Shown: piece by piece, positions 1 through 5,257 of the stretch
Layout: each line of letters begins with the position of its first letter
Numbering within the stretch: position 1 is the stretch's first letter
Assembly: GCA_030705745.1 (NCBI GenBank)
Contig: JAUZPT010000227.1
Span: 1-5,258, forward strand
Direction: 5' to 3'
DNA length: 5,258 nt
Origin: Bacillota bacterium
GTDB lineage: Bacteria > Bacillota > Bacilli > Bacillales > Cytobacillaceae
The notes under the pieces: model-generated
Told to the model about the DNA's origin: nothing
The model's input: the letters and a program-made list of their open reading frames with translations, nothing else
The model's database searches: none
Made by a program: the position numbers and the translations under genes

Positions 1-764
1 GTAAAAACGAACATCGCCATGCTTTTGGAAAATTCCTGTGTTCCTAATTTTAGGCTTTCCTTGAGAATCAATTTAGCTTCTGACAAGCTCATAGCGAGTT
101 TGGAAAGCATAGCGAATTTTATGCGGAGCACCCTGAAAAATGCAATGGAACTTAACAGCATCACAGTGACTTCCCCTAAGAGAAATGCCAAGCCGGCGCC
201 ATTCAACCCTAAGTTCGGCAACCCTAAATTTCCATAGGTTAACGTATAGGTGAAAAAAATCATGATCCCATTGCCGATCAGTGAGGTGATCATTGGTGTT
301 CTTGTATTTCCGATTCCGCGGAAAAATCCATGAAGCGCGAAGGTCAGAATGGAAAAGACCATTGCGAAAAAACGAATTTGCAAGTATTGATGCCCTGACT
401 CTATCATTTTTGATGAGCTTCCAAGGATGTTTAAAATACCTTCAGAGCCAAAAAGTCCAGTAAATAAAATGACCAATCCGGCCATTATGCTTAGCGCTAA
501 ACCAATGTAAGTTCGCTCAAGTCCTTTTTTCATATCATTTGAGCCGTAGTTTTGTGCGACTAGATAGTTGATGGTGTTCCCGATTCCCGAAAATAAGGCC
601 CAGGCGTTGTACATGACGATATTGGTTACACCGACAACCGCGATCGAGAGCGCACCCAATTTTCCTACCATTATTAAGTTGATCATGCCTGTTACCGTCA
701 TGGATGCAAACGATGCAATCGAGGGAATGGCGAGAAGCAAGATTTTTTTTCGGTTTTTTAACAT
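1..764 (-). CDS. MATE-family multidrug/organic cation efflux transporter (partial, N-terminal 254 residues)
   Basis: Translating the minus strand from the ATG at 764-762 gives an open frame without stops to the left edge, so 254 residues are visible and the C-terminal part is cut off by the window (MATE proteins are usually about 450 residues). The product is an inner-membrane protein with long hydrophobic segments. Family-like motifs are FFRGIGNTRTPM at residues 147-158 (compare the common MATE pattern RGxGDTRTPM) and LGLNGAGLA at 185-193, near the end of the first six-helix half. MATE proteins export drugs or other organic cations in exchange for H+ or Na+; the substrate here cannot be told. 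The start is supported by AGGAG at 775-771 (minus strand), 6 bases from the ATG. It is transcribed away from the ABC operon. The MATE assignment is firm, the subfamily is not. Confidence 0.9.
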   Translation of the reverse strand, partial: MLKNRKKILLLAIPSIASFASMTVTGMINLIMVGKLGALSIAVVGVTNIVMYNAWALFSGIGNTINYLVAQNYGSNDMKKGLERTYIGLALSIMAGLVILFTGLFGSEGILNILGSSSKMIESGHQYLQIRFFAMVFSILTFALHGFFRGIGNTRTPMITSLIGNGIMIFFTYTLTYGNLGLPNLGLNGAGLAFLLGEVTVMLLSSIAFFRVLRIKFAMLSKLAMSLSEAKLILKESLKLGTQEFSKSMAMFVF

Positions 765-770
765 ATATTT

Positions 771-775
771 CTCCT
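771..775 (-). promoter_or_regulatory. Ribosome binding site of the MATE gene
   Basis: The minus strand reads AGGAG here, followed by a 6-base A/T spacer and the ATG at 764-762. This fixes the start of the MATE gene; no better-placed start codon lies upstream in the same frame. Confidence 0.7.
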
Positions 776-792
776 ACTCATTTAAAATCAAA

Positions 793-825
793 TTGTTTCG
801 TGTCCCGAACGTAGTGCGAAAACAA
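793..825. repeat. Imperfect inverted repeat at the predicted MATE transcription start
   Basis: TTGTTTCG at 793-800 pairs with CGAAAACAA at 817-825 (8 base pairs with one bulged A), enclosing 16 bases. The repeat begins about 8 bases downstream of the predicted -10 box of the MATE gene, so it spans the expected +1 region. It could be a repressor operator, or a hairpin at the 5' end of the transcript. The repeat is seen directly; its role is inferred. Confidence 0.4.
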
Positions 826-832
826 TAAATGT

Positions 833-841
833 ATCATAACA
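833..841 (-). promoter_or_regulatory. Predicted extended -10 promoter element for the MATE gene
   Basis: The minus strand reads TGTTATGAT from 841 to 833: a TATGAT box (5 of 6 matches to TATAAT) preceded by the TGn extension. No good TTGACA-like -35 box is found at the usual distance, which fits an extended -10 promoter. Transcription would start near 826 and give a leader of about 60 bases. Confidence 0.45.
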
Positions 842-872
842 TGAATAGGGAGGAAAATTTTGAATTGTGAGT

Positions 873-890
873 AAAAATAATATTATTTTT
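873..890. repeat. Perfect 18-base AT-only palindrome
   Basis: Positions 873-890 read AAAAATAATATTATTTTT, identical to their own reverse complement. The palindrome lies upstream of the predicted MATE promoter. It has no G or C, so a hairpin would be weak. An AT-rich upstream element, a regulator site, or chance in AT-rich DNA are all possible. Confidence 0.4.
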
Positions 891-920
891 TTATTTATTA
901 CTTTTAACTTTAACTAGCTG

Positions 921-1025
921 TTAGATTCTTATATCCTCCTTTGATTCCATCAGCTGATTCATGCATTCTTCTTCTGTAGTAGCTAGCTGCTCCATCATTT
1001 CGACTAAATGGAACGCGCCTGCCAT
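921..1025 (-). CDS. Doubtful 34-residue small ORF or gene remnant
   Basis: On the minus strand an ATG at 1025-1023 opens a 34-codon frame ending in TAA at 923-921. The product begins MAGAFHLVEMMEQ and continues as an acidic, Glu/Met-rich, probably helical stretch. I do not recognise it. A stop codon lies in frame a short way upstream of the ATG, so the frame is not longer. No convincing Shine-Dalgarno precedes the ATG, while an AAAGGAGG sequence lies inside its 3' end with no start codon suitably placed after it. The amino-acid make-up is more protein-like than the AT-rich DNA around it, so it may be the worn tail of a lost gene upstream of the MATE gene, or chance. Confidence 0.15.
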   Translation of the reverse strand: MAGAFHLVEMMEQLATTEEECMNQLMESKEDIRI

Positions 1026-1041
1026 TAGGAAATAAATGGAT

Positions 1042-1054
1042 GGTGCCTGTCACC
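1042..1054. repeat. Short GGTG...CACC inverted repeat, possible dispersed-repeat remnant
   Basis: The 13-base sequence GGTGCCTGTCACC has 4-base arms GGTG and CACC around CCTGT. It lies about 20 bases upstream of the -35 box of the ABC operon. Its look recalls short repeated intergenic elements of Bacillaceae genomes, some tied to REP-associated (Y1) transposases, but this is from memory and only one copy occurs in the window. A regulator site is the other option. Confidence 0.25.
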
Positions 1055-1072
1055 GATAAATTTCTAAAAACA

Positions 1073-1101
1073 TTGACAATTTAGAATTTAGAGTTTAAAT
1101 T
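1073..1101 (+). promoter_or_regulatory. Predicted housekeeping (sigma-A-type) promoter of the riboswitch-ABC operon
   Basis: A perfect TTGACA -35 box lies at 1073-1078. After a 17-base spacer, TAAATT at 1096-1101 can serve as the -10 box (4 of 6 matches; the weaker half). Transcription would start near 1108, about 30 bases before the riboswitch stem begins. That suits an S-box leader, in which the promoter is usually constitutive and control is by termination. Confidence 0.6.
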
Positions 1102-1137
1102 AAGTTTATTACTTTAAATGATTAATTGAATAGTGTG

Positions 1138-1251
1138 TTCTCTTATCAAGAGTGGCAGAGGGACTGGCCCTATGACGCCCAGCAACCGTTCCGTTTGGAA
1201 TTGGTGCTAAATCCTGCAAAACAATGCTAATTGTTTTGAAAGATAAGAGAG
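1138..1251 (+). ncRNA. SAM-I riboswitch (S-box) aptamer
   Basis: This is a cis-acting leader RNA that binds S-adenosylmethionine and controls the genes from 1393 onward. The P1 helix pairs CTCTTATC (1140-1147) with GATAAGAG (1242-1249), eight perfect pairs that can extend outward by an A-U and a G-U pair. Conserved S-box core sequences follow in order: the GAGGGACTGGCCCTATGA block at about 1158-1174, GCCCAGCAACC at 1177-1187, and GGTGCTAAATCCTGC at 1203-1217. P3 is a small stem with TTCC (1189-1192) against GGAA (1197-1200) and a GTTT loop. P4 is nine pairs, 1217-1225 against 1230-1238, with loop GCTA. The 3' strand of P1 is shared with an antiterminator, so bound SAM should favour termination. 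The family is unmistakable. Confidence 0.97.
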
Positions 1252-1285
1252 GAGTAATCCTTTTATTTGTGATGAAACCTCTCTT
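1245..1285 (+). promoter_or_regulatory. Antiterminator helix of the S-box
   Basis: AAGAGAGG at 1245-1252 pairs perfectly over eight bases with CCTCTCTT at 1278-1285. The left arm uses the 3' strand of riboswitch P1 (1242-1249) and the right arm uses the 5' arm of the terminator. P1/terminator and antiterminator are therefore mutually exclusive: without SAM the antiterminator forms and the operon is read, with SAM it is blocked. Confidence 0.85.
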
Positions 1286-1303
1286 TTGTGAGAGGTTTTT
1301 ATT
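1275..1303 (+). terminator. Riboswitch-controlled intrinsic terminator
   Basis: AAACCTCTC (1275-1283) pairs with GAGAGGTTT (1290-1298) over nine bases around loop TTTTGT. The U tract runs from 1296 to 1303, broken by one A at 1301. It is 92 bases upstream of the binding-protein ATG and is the off-switch of the S-box. Confidence 0.92.
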
Positions 1304-1378
1304 TGTGTTAAAAGGCCTTAGCCTCTCCTGCCGCTGATAAGGAAAACAGATGTATTCGAGATCATGTAAAACCAATTA

Positions 1379-1385
1379 GGGGGAG
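1379..1385 (+). promoter_or_regulatory. Ribosome binding site of the substrate-binding protein gene
   Basis: The purine run GGGGGAG, 7 bases before the ATG at 1393, is a good Shine-Dalgarno match and sets the start. It lies well downstream of the terminator, so the riboswitch should act on transcription and not by hiding this site. Confidence 0.75.
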
Positions 1386-1392
1386 TTACAAC

Positions 1393-2508
1393 ATGAAAAA
1401 TCGATTTGTAAAAGGGGCAATTGTTTCTGCGATGGCAGCGACGCTTCTGCTGGCAGGCTGTACGTCAAATGGAGATACAAAAATGGTGAGCGGAAATGCC
1501 AATGTTTCGCTTAAGGGAGTACCTGAACGCTTTACAAAAGGCAATCAGCTAAGGATTAAGGTCATTCGCAAAATTGGAGGAGATGATCATACGGCACAAT
1601 TTTTGGCCGGCGCCAAACAGGAGGGTGAGGCACTCGGGTTTAAGGTGGATGTGTTTACGGCCAATGGAGATACAGCCAAGTTCCACGATGCCATCAACCA
1701 GGCACTCGACCAGAATTATGATGGCTACCTCATTTCCCACGGAGACGATGATGCTACCATCAACGATGTCAAAAAGCTGAGAGAAAAAGGAAAGAGCGTT
1801 GTGACATTCGACTCAAATGGCAAGCTTGAAGGGGTCGATGGCGTGACGTTAACCTCCCAGGATGATGAAGCGCTTGCGAAGCTTTCCTTGGATCAACTTG
1901 TGAAGGATACAAATGGCAAGGCGAACATCATCTACCTTTGGGTTGATGGCTTCCCGCCGATGGTCAGAAGAAACAAGGTGTATAAGGATACGCTTGCCGC
2001 CAACCCTGGAATCAAGGAATTGGAGCGTTTCGGCGTAGCTTCGGCCGACACAAGTGTCCAGACGCAAAATGCTGTAGCGGCCATGCTTAATAAATATCCT
2101 AAAGGAAAAATTGACGCGATTTTTGCCACTTGGGATGCATTCGCGATCGGAGCGGCGAGAGCGTTGAAAGAGGCGGGGCGAGAGGAAATCAAAATTTATG
2201 GCATCGATGTTTCCAATGCCGATCTCCAGGAAATTCAGCGCCAGGGAAGTCCATGGAAATATACGGCCGCGGTAGATCCGAAGTTGATCGGAGCAGTTGA
2301 TATGAGACTTCTCGCGAAAAAGCTAGCTGGAGAAGATACGCCGAAAACGTATAACCTGGAAGCATCTCTTGTATCACAAAAAGACCTTCAATCCTCCAAA
2401 AAACCGGTTAATATGGTCAATTTGGCAGATATCATTCCAGGCTGGGGCAAGTCGGATGCCTTTGATGAGGATTGGATCAAGACGTTGAAAAAATATTACA
2501 AGAAATAA
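1393..2508 (+). CDS. Sugar-type ABC transporter substrate-binding lipoprotein (ribose/periplasmic-binding-protein-4-like), SAM-riboswitch controlled
   Basis: The product has 371 residues. It opens with a lipoprotein signal: basic residues up to K7, a hydrophobic stretch, and the lipobox LLAGC with the lipidated cysteine at C23. The mature protein should sit on the outer face of the membrane and capture the solute. From about residue 54 (RIKVIRKIGGDDHTAQFLAGAKQEGEALGF) to about 330 it has the two-lobed fold pattern of ribose/galactose-type binding proteins, including the YDGYLISHGD segment (compare the usual DGIIISP/N) and the later GKIDAIFATWDAFAIGAARALKEAG segment. It is longer than RbsB-type proteins (about 300 residues), with extra sequence at both ends. 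It is the first gene of the operon and the direct target of the S-box. The ligand is inferred, not read: regulation by SAM points to a methionine-salvage compound such as 5-methylthioribose. An ordinary sugar or an AI-2-like furanosyl compound cannot be ruled out. Confidence 0.93.
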   Translation: MKNRFVKGAIVSAMAATLLLAGCTSNGDTKMVSGNANVSLKGVPERFTKGNQLRIKVIRKIGGDDHTAQFLAGAKQEGEALGFKVDVFTANGDTAKFHDAINQALDQNYDGYLISHGDDDATINDVKKLREKGKSVVTFDSNGKLEGVDGVTLTSQDDEALAKLSLDQLVKDTNGKANIIYLWVDGFPPMVRRNKVYKDTLAANPGIKELERFGVASADTSVQTQNAVAAMLNKYPKGKIDAIFATWDAFAIGAARALKEAGREEIKIYGIDVSNADLQEIQRQGSPWKYTAAVDPKLIGAVDMRLLAKKLAGEDTPKTYNLEASLVSQKDLQSSKKPVNMVNLADIIPGWGKSDAFDEDWIKTLKKYYKK

Positions 2509-2538
2509 ACAGTCACTTCCGAAGGAATCATTAATTCG

Positions 2539-2579
2539 CTCTCTTCATTTGCATGGTGGAGATAGAGAGGGTATTTTTT
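2539..2579 (+). terminator. Possible weak terminator or attenuator after the binding-protein gene
   Basis: CTCTCT (2539-2544) pairs with AGAGAG (2564-2569), and six T's follow at 2574-2579. The loop is long (19 bases) and the T run starts four bases after the stem, so termination would be partial. Partial stop here would give more binding protein than ATPase and permease, which is common in binding-protein-dependent importers. Pairing and T run are seen; function is inferred. Confidence 0.4.
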
Positions 2580-2659
2580 AAAAAGATTAGAAAGTATAAC
2601 ATTTTTTAACTTAGAAAACTTTCGAGCTTCGACACACAGGATGTGTTAATGCAGACGTT

Positions 2660-2683
2660 GCCGCAGGGCGCGGCGCTTTTCTT
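2660..2683 (+). terminator. GC-rich hairpin with T-rich tail just before the ATPase gene
   Basis: GCCGC (2660-2664) pairs with GCGGC (2670-2674) around a 5-base loop, followed after GC by TTTTCTT (2677-2683). It looks like a short intrinsic terminator, ending about 20 bases upstream of the ATPase ATG. A second small stem, ACACA/TGTGT (2632-2636 with 2642-2646), lies just before it. It may tune read-through into the ATPase-permease pair or protect the processed 5' end of their message. Confidence 0.35.
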
Positions 2684-2689
2684 ATGGAT

Positions 2690-2695
2690 AGGGGG
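2690..2695 (+). promoter_or_regulatory. Ribosome binding site of the ATPase gene
   Basis: AGGGGG lies 8 bases before the ATG at 2704. The second ATG at codon 5 (2716) would be much farther from this site, so 2704 is preferred. Confidence 0.7.
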
Positions 2696-2703
2696 AATCA
2701 GCA

Positions 2704-4200
2704 ATGAAGCTTGAAATGAAAAACATCTCGATTTCTTTCCCTGGTGTACTCGCTTTGGACAATGCCCATTTTCAAGTTGAAGCGGGGAGGGTTCATGCAC
2801 TAGTCGGAGCAAACGGTGCCGGAAAATCGACATTGATGAAAGTACTAACAGGCGCTCATGAACTCTATACGGGTGAAATTTGGATGGGGGGGCACCGAAA
2901 GGAAATTCGCACACCGAAAGATGCACAGGACAACGGCATCCAAATTGTTCATCAGGAAGTCGACACGGCTCTCATCCCGTATTTGACCGTCGCTGAAAAT
3001 ATTATGCTAATCGATATGATCCGGGGGATGGAAAAAAAGCATTTTGTTCATTGGAAGAAGCTTCGCCGCAAAGCAGAAGTTGTGCTGGAAAGGTTAAATC
3101 TCGTTCTTCCCGTTCAAAAGCTTGCGAATGAGCTGACGCTTGCAGAAAAACAGATGGTGTTGATTGCGAGGGCCATTTCAACGCAATGCCAATTTCTTGT
3201 TTTGGATGAACCGACGGCTCCACTAAGTTATACGGAGACGGCCGAGTTGTTTCGGGTAATCCGGGAATTGGCCGGACAAAAGGTAGGAGTCATTTTCATT
3301 TCGCATCGCATGCCGGAAATTTTTGAAATCTGTGATGAAATTACAGTTATGCGGAATGGTCAAACGGTCAGTAATGATCGAATGTCCGAAACGTCCCAAG
3401 CAAAGATCATCGAACAAATGCTAGGCAAGACGCTTGATGAGCAATTTCCAGCACGCGTTCAAAACGCAGGAAGCGACATTTTGCAAGTAAGTGAATTGAC
3501 CGCTCCTCATAAATTGAAGGGCATCAATCTTTCCGTGAAAGCAGGGGAAATTGTCGGCATTGCGGGCCTCGTTGGAGCGGGGAAGACGGAGCTATGCAAT
3601 GCTCTTTTCGGCTCCTTAAGGTTAAGCGGTGGACAAATTCTGTTCCGTGGAAAGGAACTGGAGCTTACAGGGCCGCATCAGGCAGTCAAAAAAGGGATTG
3701 CCCTCGTTCCCGAGGAGCGGAGGAAGGAGGGGGTTTTTGTCCAGGAGAATGTCCAAACGAACTTGACAGCTGCGAGCCTGCACCATTTTTCTGGTCCGTT
3801 CAGTTTTTTAAAACGAAAAAAAGAAAGAGATACAGCGAAAGAGATGATCCGTCTCCTTGGGATCAGAACCTCATCGGAGGAAGAGCTCGTTCAGAATCTT
3901 TCCGGAGGTAATCAGCAAAAGGTGGCCATTGGTAAGTGGCTCGTTGCCGATGCGGATGTATATTTGTTTGACGAGCCTACGAAAGGCGTCGATGTCGGGG
4001 CGAAAAAGGATATTTACGAGTTGATTGCCGCTCTTGCCGAACGGGGAAAATCTATCGTTTATGCGACGTCAGAGCTGTCCGAAATCGTCGGAATCACAGA
4101 CCGTGTGTATGTTCTCTACGACGGAAAGACGGTAAAAGAGCTGAAGACATCCGATACAGATGAAGAAGAATTACTATTTTATTCAACAGGAGGAAGATAG
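2704..4200 (+). CDS. Sugar-type ABC transporter ATP-binding protein, two fused ATPase domains (RbsA/MglA-like)
   Basis: The 498-residue product has the usual length and layout of RbsA/MglA/XylG-type proteins, two nucleotide-binding domains in one chain that power a ribose-type importer from the cytoplasmic side. Domain 1 has Walker A GANGAGKST (35-43), Q-loop Q84, Walker B FLVLDEP (163-169) and H-loop H200. Its signature is degenerate, LTLAEKQ (143-149) in place of LSGGQ. Domain 2 has a variant Walker A, GLVGAGKTE (287-295), a perfect LSGGNQQK signature (399-406), Walker B YLFDEP (420-425) and a TSELSE sequence where the H-loop histidine would be. This asymmetry, with one degenerate composite site, is known in the family. 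The stop codon is one base from the permease start, so the two are surely co-translated. A 195-base gap with hairpins separates it from the binding-protein gene. The substrate follows from context only. Confidence 0.95.
   Translation: MKLEMKNISISFPGVLALDNAHFQVEAGRVHALVGANGAGKSTLMKVLTGAHELYTGEIWMGGHRKEIRTPKDAQDNGIQIVHQEVDTALIPYLTVAENIMLIDMIRGMEKKHFVHWKKLRRKAEVVLERLNLVLPVQKLANELTLAEKQMVLIARAISTQCQFLVLDEPTAPLSYTETAELFRVIRELAGQKVGVIFISHRMPEIFEICDEITVMRNGQTVSNDRMSETSQAKIIEQMLGKTLDEQFPARVQNAGSDILQVSELTAPHKLKGINLSVKAGEIVGIAGLVGAGKTELCNALFGSLRLSGGQILFRGKELELTGPHQAVKKGIALVPEERRKEGVFVQENVQTNLTAASLHHFSGPFSFLKRKKERDTAKEMIRLLGIRTSSEEELVQNLSGGNQQKVAIGKWLVADADVYLFDEPTKGVDVGAKKDIYELIAALAERGKSIVYATSELSEIVGITDRVYVLYDGKTVKELKTSDTDEEELLFYSTGGR
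4188..4193 (+). promoter_or_regulatory. Ribosome binding site that decides the permease start
   Basis: A perfect AGGAGG sits inside the last codons of the ATPase gene, 8 bases before the ATG at 4202. An in-frame ATG at 4160 would add 14 residues read from the ATPase 3' end (MKKNYYFIQQEEDR) but has no comparable site, so 4202 is chosen. Confidence 0.88.
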
Positions 4201-4201
4201 G

Positions 4202-5203
4202 ATGGAATCACCCCTTACCGCAAAAAGCCCAGCCGCTCCGAAGAAATCATTCGATTTGTTTCAGGCGTTATATAAATATGGCACCATCCTTACCATTGCA
4301 GTGTTAATCATCGTGTTTACGGCAGCCAATCCAGCCTTTATTCAGGGAAGCAATATCGTCAATATCTTGCGCTCGATTTCGATCGTGACGATTATTGCAA
4401 TCGGCATCACCATTTCCTTATCCGTCGATGGATTCGATTTGTCCGTTGGCTCGGTGGCATCCTTATCCAATGCCATCGCGATTTCGATGTTTGTCTGGTT
4501 TTCTCAAAATATCTGGGTGGCCATTCTCTTAGCAATTGCCGCATCCTTACTCGTCGGTGCCATCAACGCCTTCATGATCGTCAAAATAAAAATTCCCGAC
4601 ATGCTGTTGACGCTTGCGACTATGTTCATCATTCAGGGAGTGGCGCTCACATATACAAAGGGTGCAACCGTTTCGCAAAACATGGTCATGCCAGATGGCT
4701 CGATGGCTGAGGGCGTCATCAGCCCGTTTTTTTCAAAAATTGGTGAAGTTCCGTGGATTATTCTCATCATGGCGGCCATTGTCGTCATTGTCCACCTGTT
4801 TCTGACGTATACGAAGCACGGAAGGTATATGTACATCATTGGTGGCAATAAAGAAGCGGCCAGGCTTTCCGGAATTCCCGTCCATACATATAAAATGGTC
4901 GCTTATCTTCTGTCGGCGCTGCTTGCATCAATTGGAGGAATTGTTCTCGCTTCAAGAGTCATGACTGCCGAAATCAATTCAGGCGCACCTTACCTCATGG
5001 ACTCCGTCGCAGCCGCCTTCATCGGTTTTTCCGTATTTGGAGCAGGAAAAGCGAATGCGTTCGGCAGCCTGATCGGCGCGATATTAATCGGAATTCTGCA
5101 GAACGGCCTCGTCATGCTGTCCGTTCCTTACTACAGCATGGATATCGTCAAAGGCGCCGTCCTCGCGTTCGCTCTGGGGATTACGTATTACAAACACAAA
5201 TGA
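4202..5203 (+). CDS. Sugar-type ABC transporter permease (RbsC-like, BPD_transp_2 family)
   Basis: The product is 333 residues when started at 4202, close to the usual size of RbsC-type permeases. It is a multi-pass membrane protein with a short Lys-containing cytoplasmic N-terminus and hydrophobic segments at about 28-42, 59-75, 80-97, 101-125, 132-148, 183-204, 232-251 and several from 265 to 325. Family motifs are GFDLSVGS at 77-84 (compare GGIDLSVGS in RbsC) and GGNKEAARLSGI at 214-225, the cytoplasmic loop expected to contact the ATPase. It forms the channel, probably as a homodimer, since only one permease gene is present; Lsr (AI-2) systems have two different permeases. It is the last gene of the operon, followed by a strong hairpin. 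Confidence 0.95.
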   Translation: MESPLTAKSPAAPKKSFDLFQALYKYGTILTIAVLIIVFTAANPAFIQGSNIVNILRSISIVTIIAIGITISLSVDGFDLSVGSVASLSNAIAISMFVWFSQNIWVAILLAIAASLLVGAINAFMIVKIKIPDMLLTLATMFIIQGVALTYTKGATVSQNMVMPDGSMAEGVISPFFSKIGEVPWIILIMAAIVVIVHLFLTYTKHGRYMYIIGGNKEAARLSGIPVHTYKMVAYLLSALLASIGGIVLASRVMTAEINSGAPYLMDSVAAAFIGFSVFGAGKANAFGSLIGAILIGILQNGLVMLSVPYYSMDIVKGAVLAFALGITYYKHK

Positions 5204-5210
5204 ACATTCG

Positions 5211-5257
5211 AAAAAAGGCAGGGCATAATTGCCCTGCCTTCTATATTGCTTTTTTTT
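5211..5257. terminator. Operon terminator, probably bidirectional
   Basis: AAGGCAGGGCA (5215-5225) pairs perfectly with TGCCCTGCCTT (5230-5240), eleven pairs around loop TAAT, starting 11 bases after the permease stop codon. On the plus strand the long T run (5250-5257) begins nine bases after the stem. On the minus strand the A run 5211-5216 becomes an uninterrupted U tract overlapping and following the stem. It should therefore stop the operon and serve even better for a convergent gene arriving from the right. Confidence 0.85.

Larger units (their letters stand above)
765..1137. other. Divergent intergenic region between the MATE gene and the riboswitch
   Basis: This AT-rich stretch separates two outward-facing transcription units. 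It holds the predicted MATE promoter and its inverted repeat (793-841), the AT palindrome (873-890), the doubtful small ORF (921-1025), the GGTG/CACC element (1042-1054) and the promoter of the ABC operon (1073-1101). I see no tRNA, insertion sequence or further credible gene. Confidence 0.7.

Noticed and set aside
568..828. 86-codon plus-strand open frame, with another at 19-237
   Set aside because: Both lie mostly or wholly opposite the MATE reading frame, which has clear family motifs and a ribosome binding site; they are shadows.
1312..1342. AAGGCCTT palindrome and a CCTT/AAGG leader stem after the riboswitch terminator, plus a second CCTCTC at 1322-1327 able to pair with the P1/antiterminator strand
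   Set aside because: The pairings are short and unneeded to explain switching; chance is likely.
1109..1375. 88-codon minus-strand open frame across the riboswitch
   Set aside because: It runs antisense through the conserved S-box and terminator, whose base pairing explains the sequence fully, and its product resembles nothing I know.
2590..2690. Second riboswitch or T-box leader before the ATPase gene
   Set aside because: No T-box sequence (TGGNACCGCG-type) nor the core of another riboswitch class I can recall is present; only simple hairpins are seen.
4160..4201. Upstream start for the permease overlapping the ATPase gene by 41 bases
   Set aside because: The extra 14 residues are an out-of-frame reading of the ATPase end, and the perfect AGGAGG at 4188-4193 is spaced correctly only for the ATG at 4202.
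2704..5203. Lsr-type AI-2 importer
   Set aside because: Lsr systems have two distinct permeases and usually LsrK/LsrR/LsrF neighbours; here there is one permease and none of these. It is kept only as a remote alternative for the substrate.
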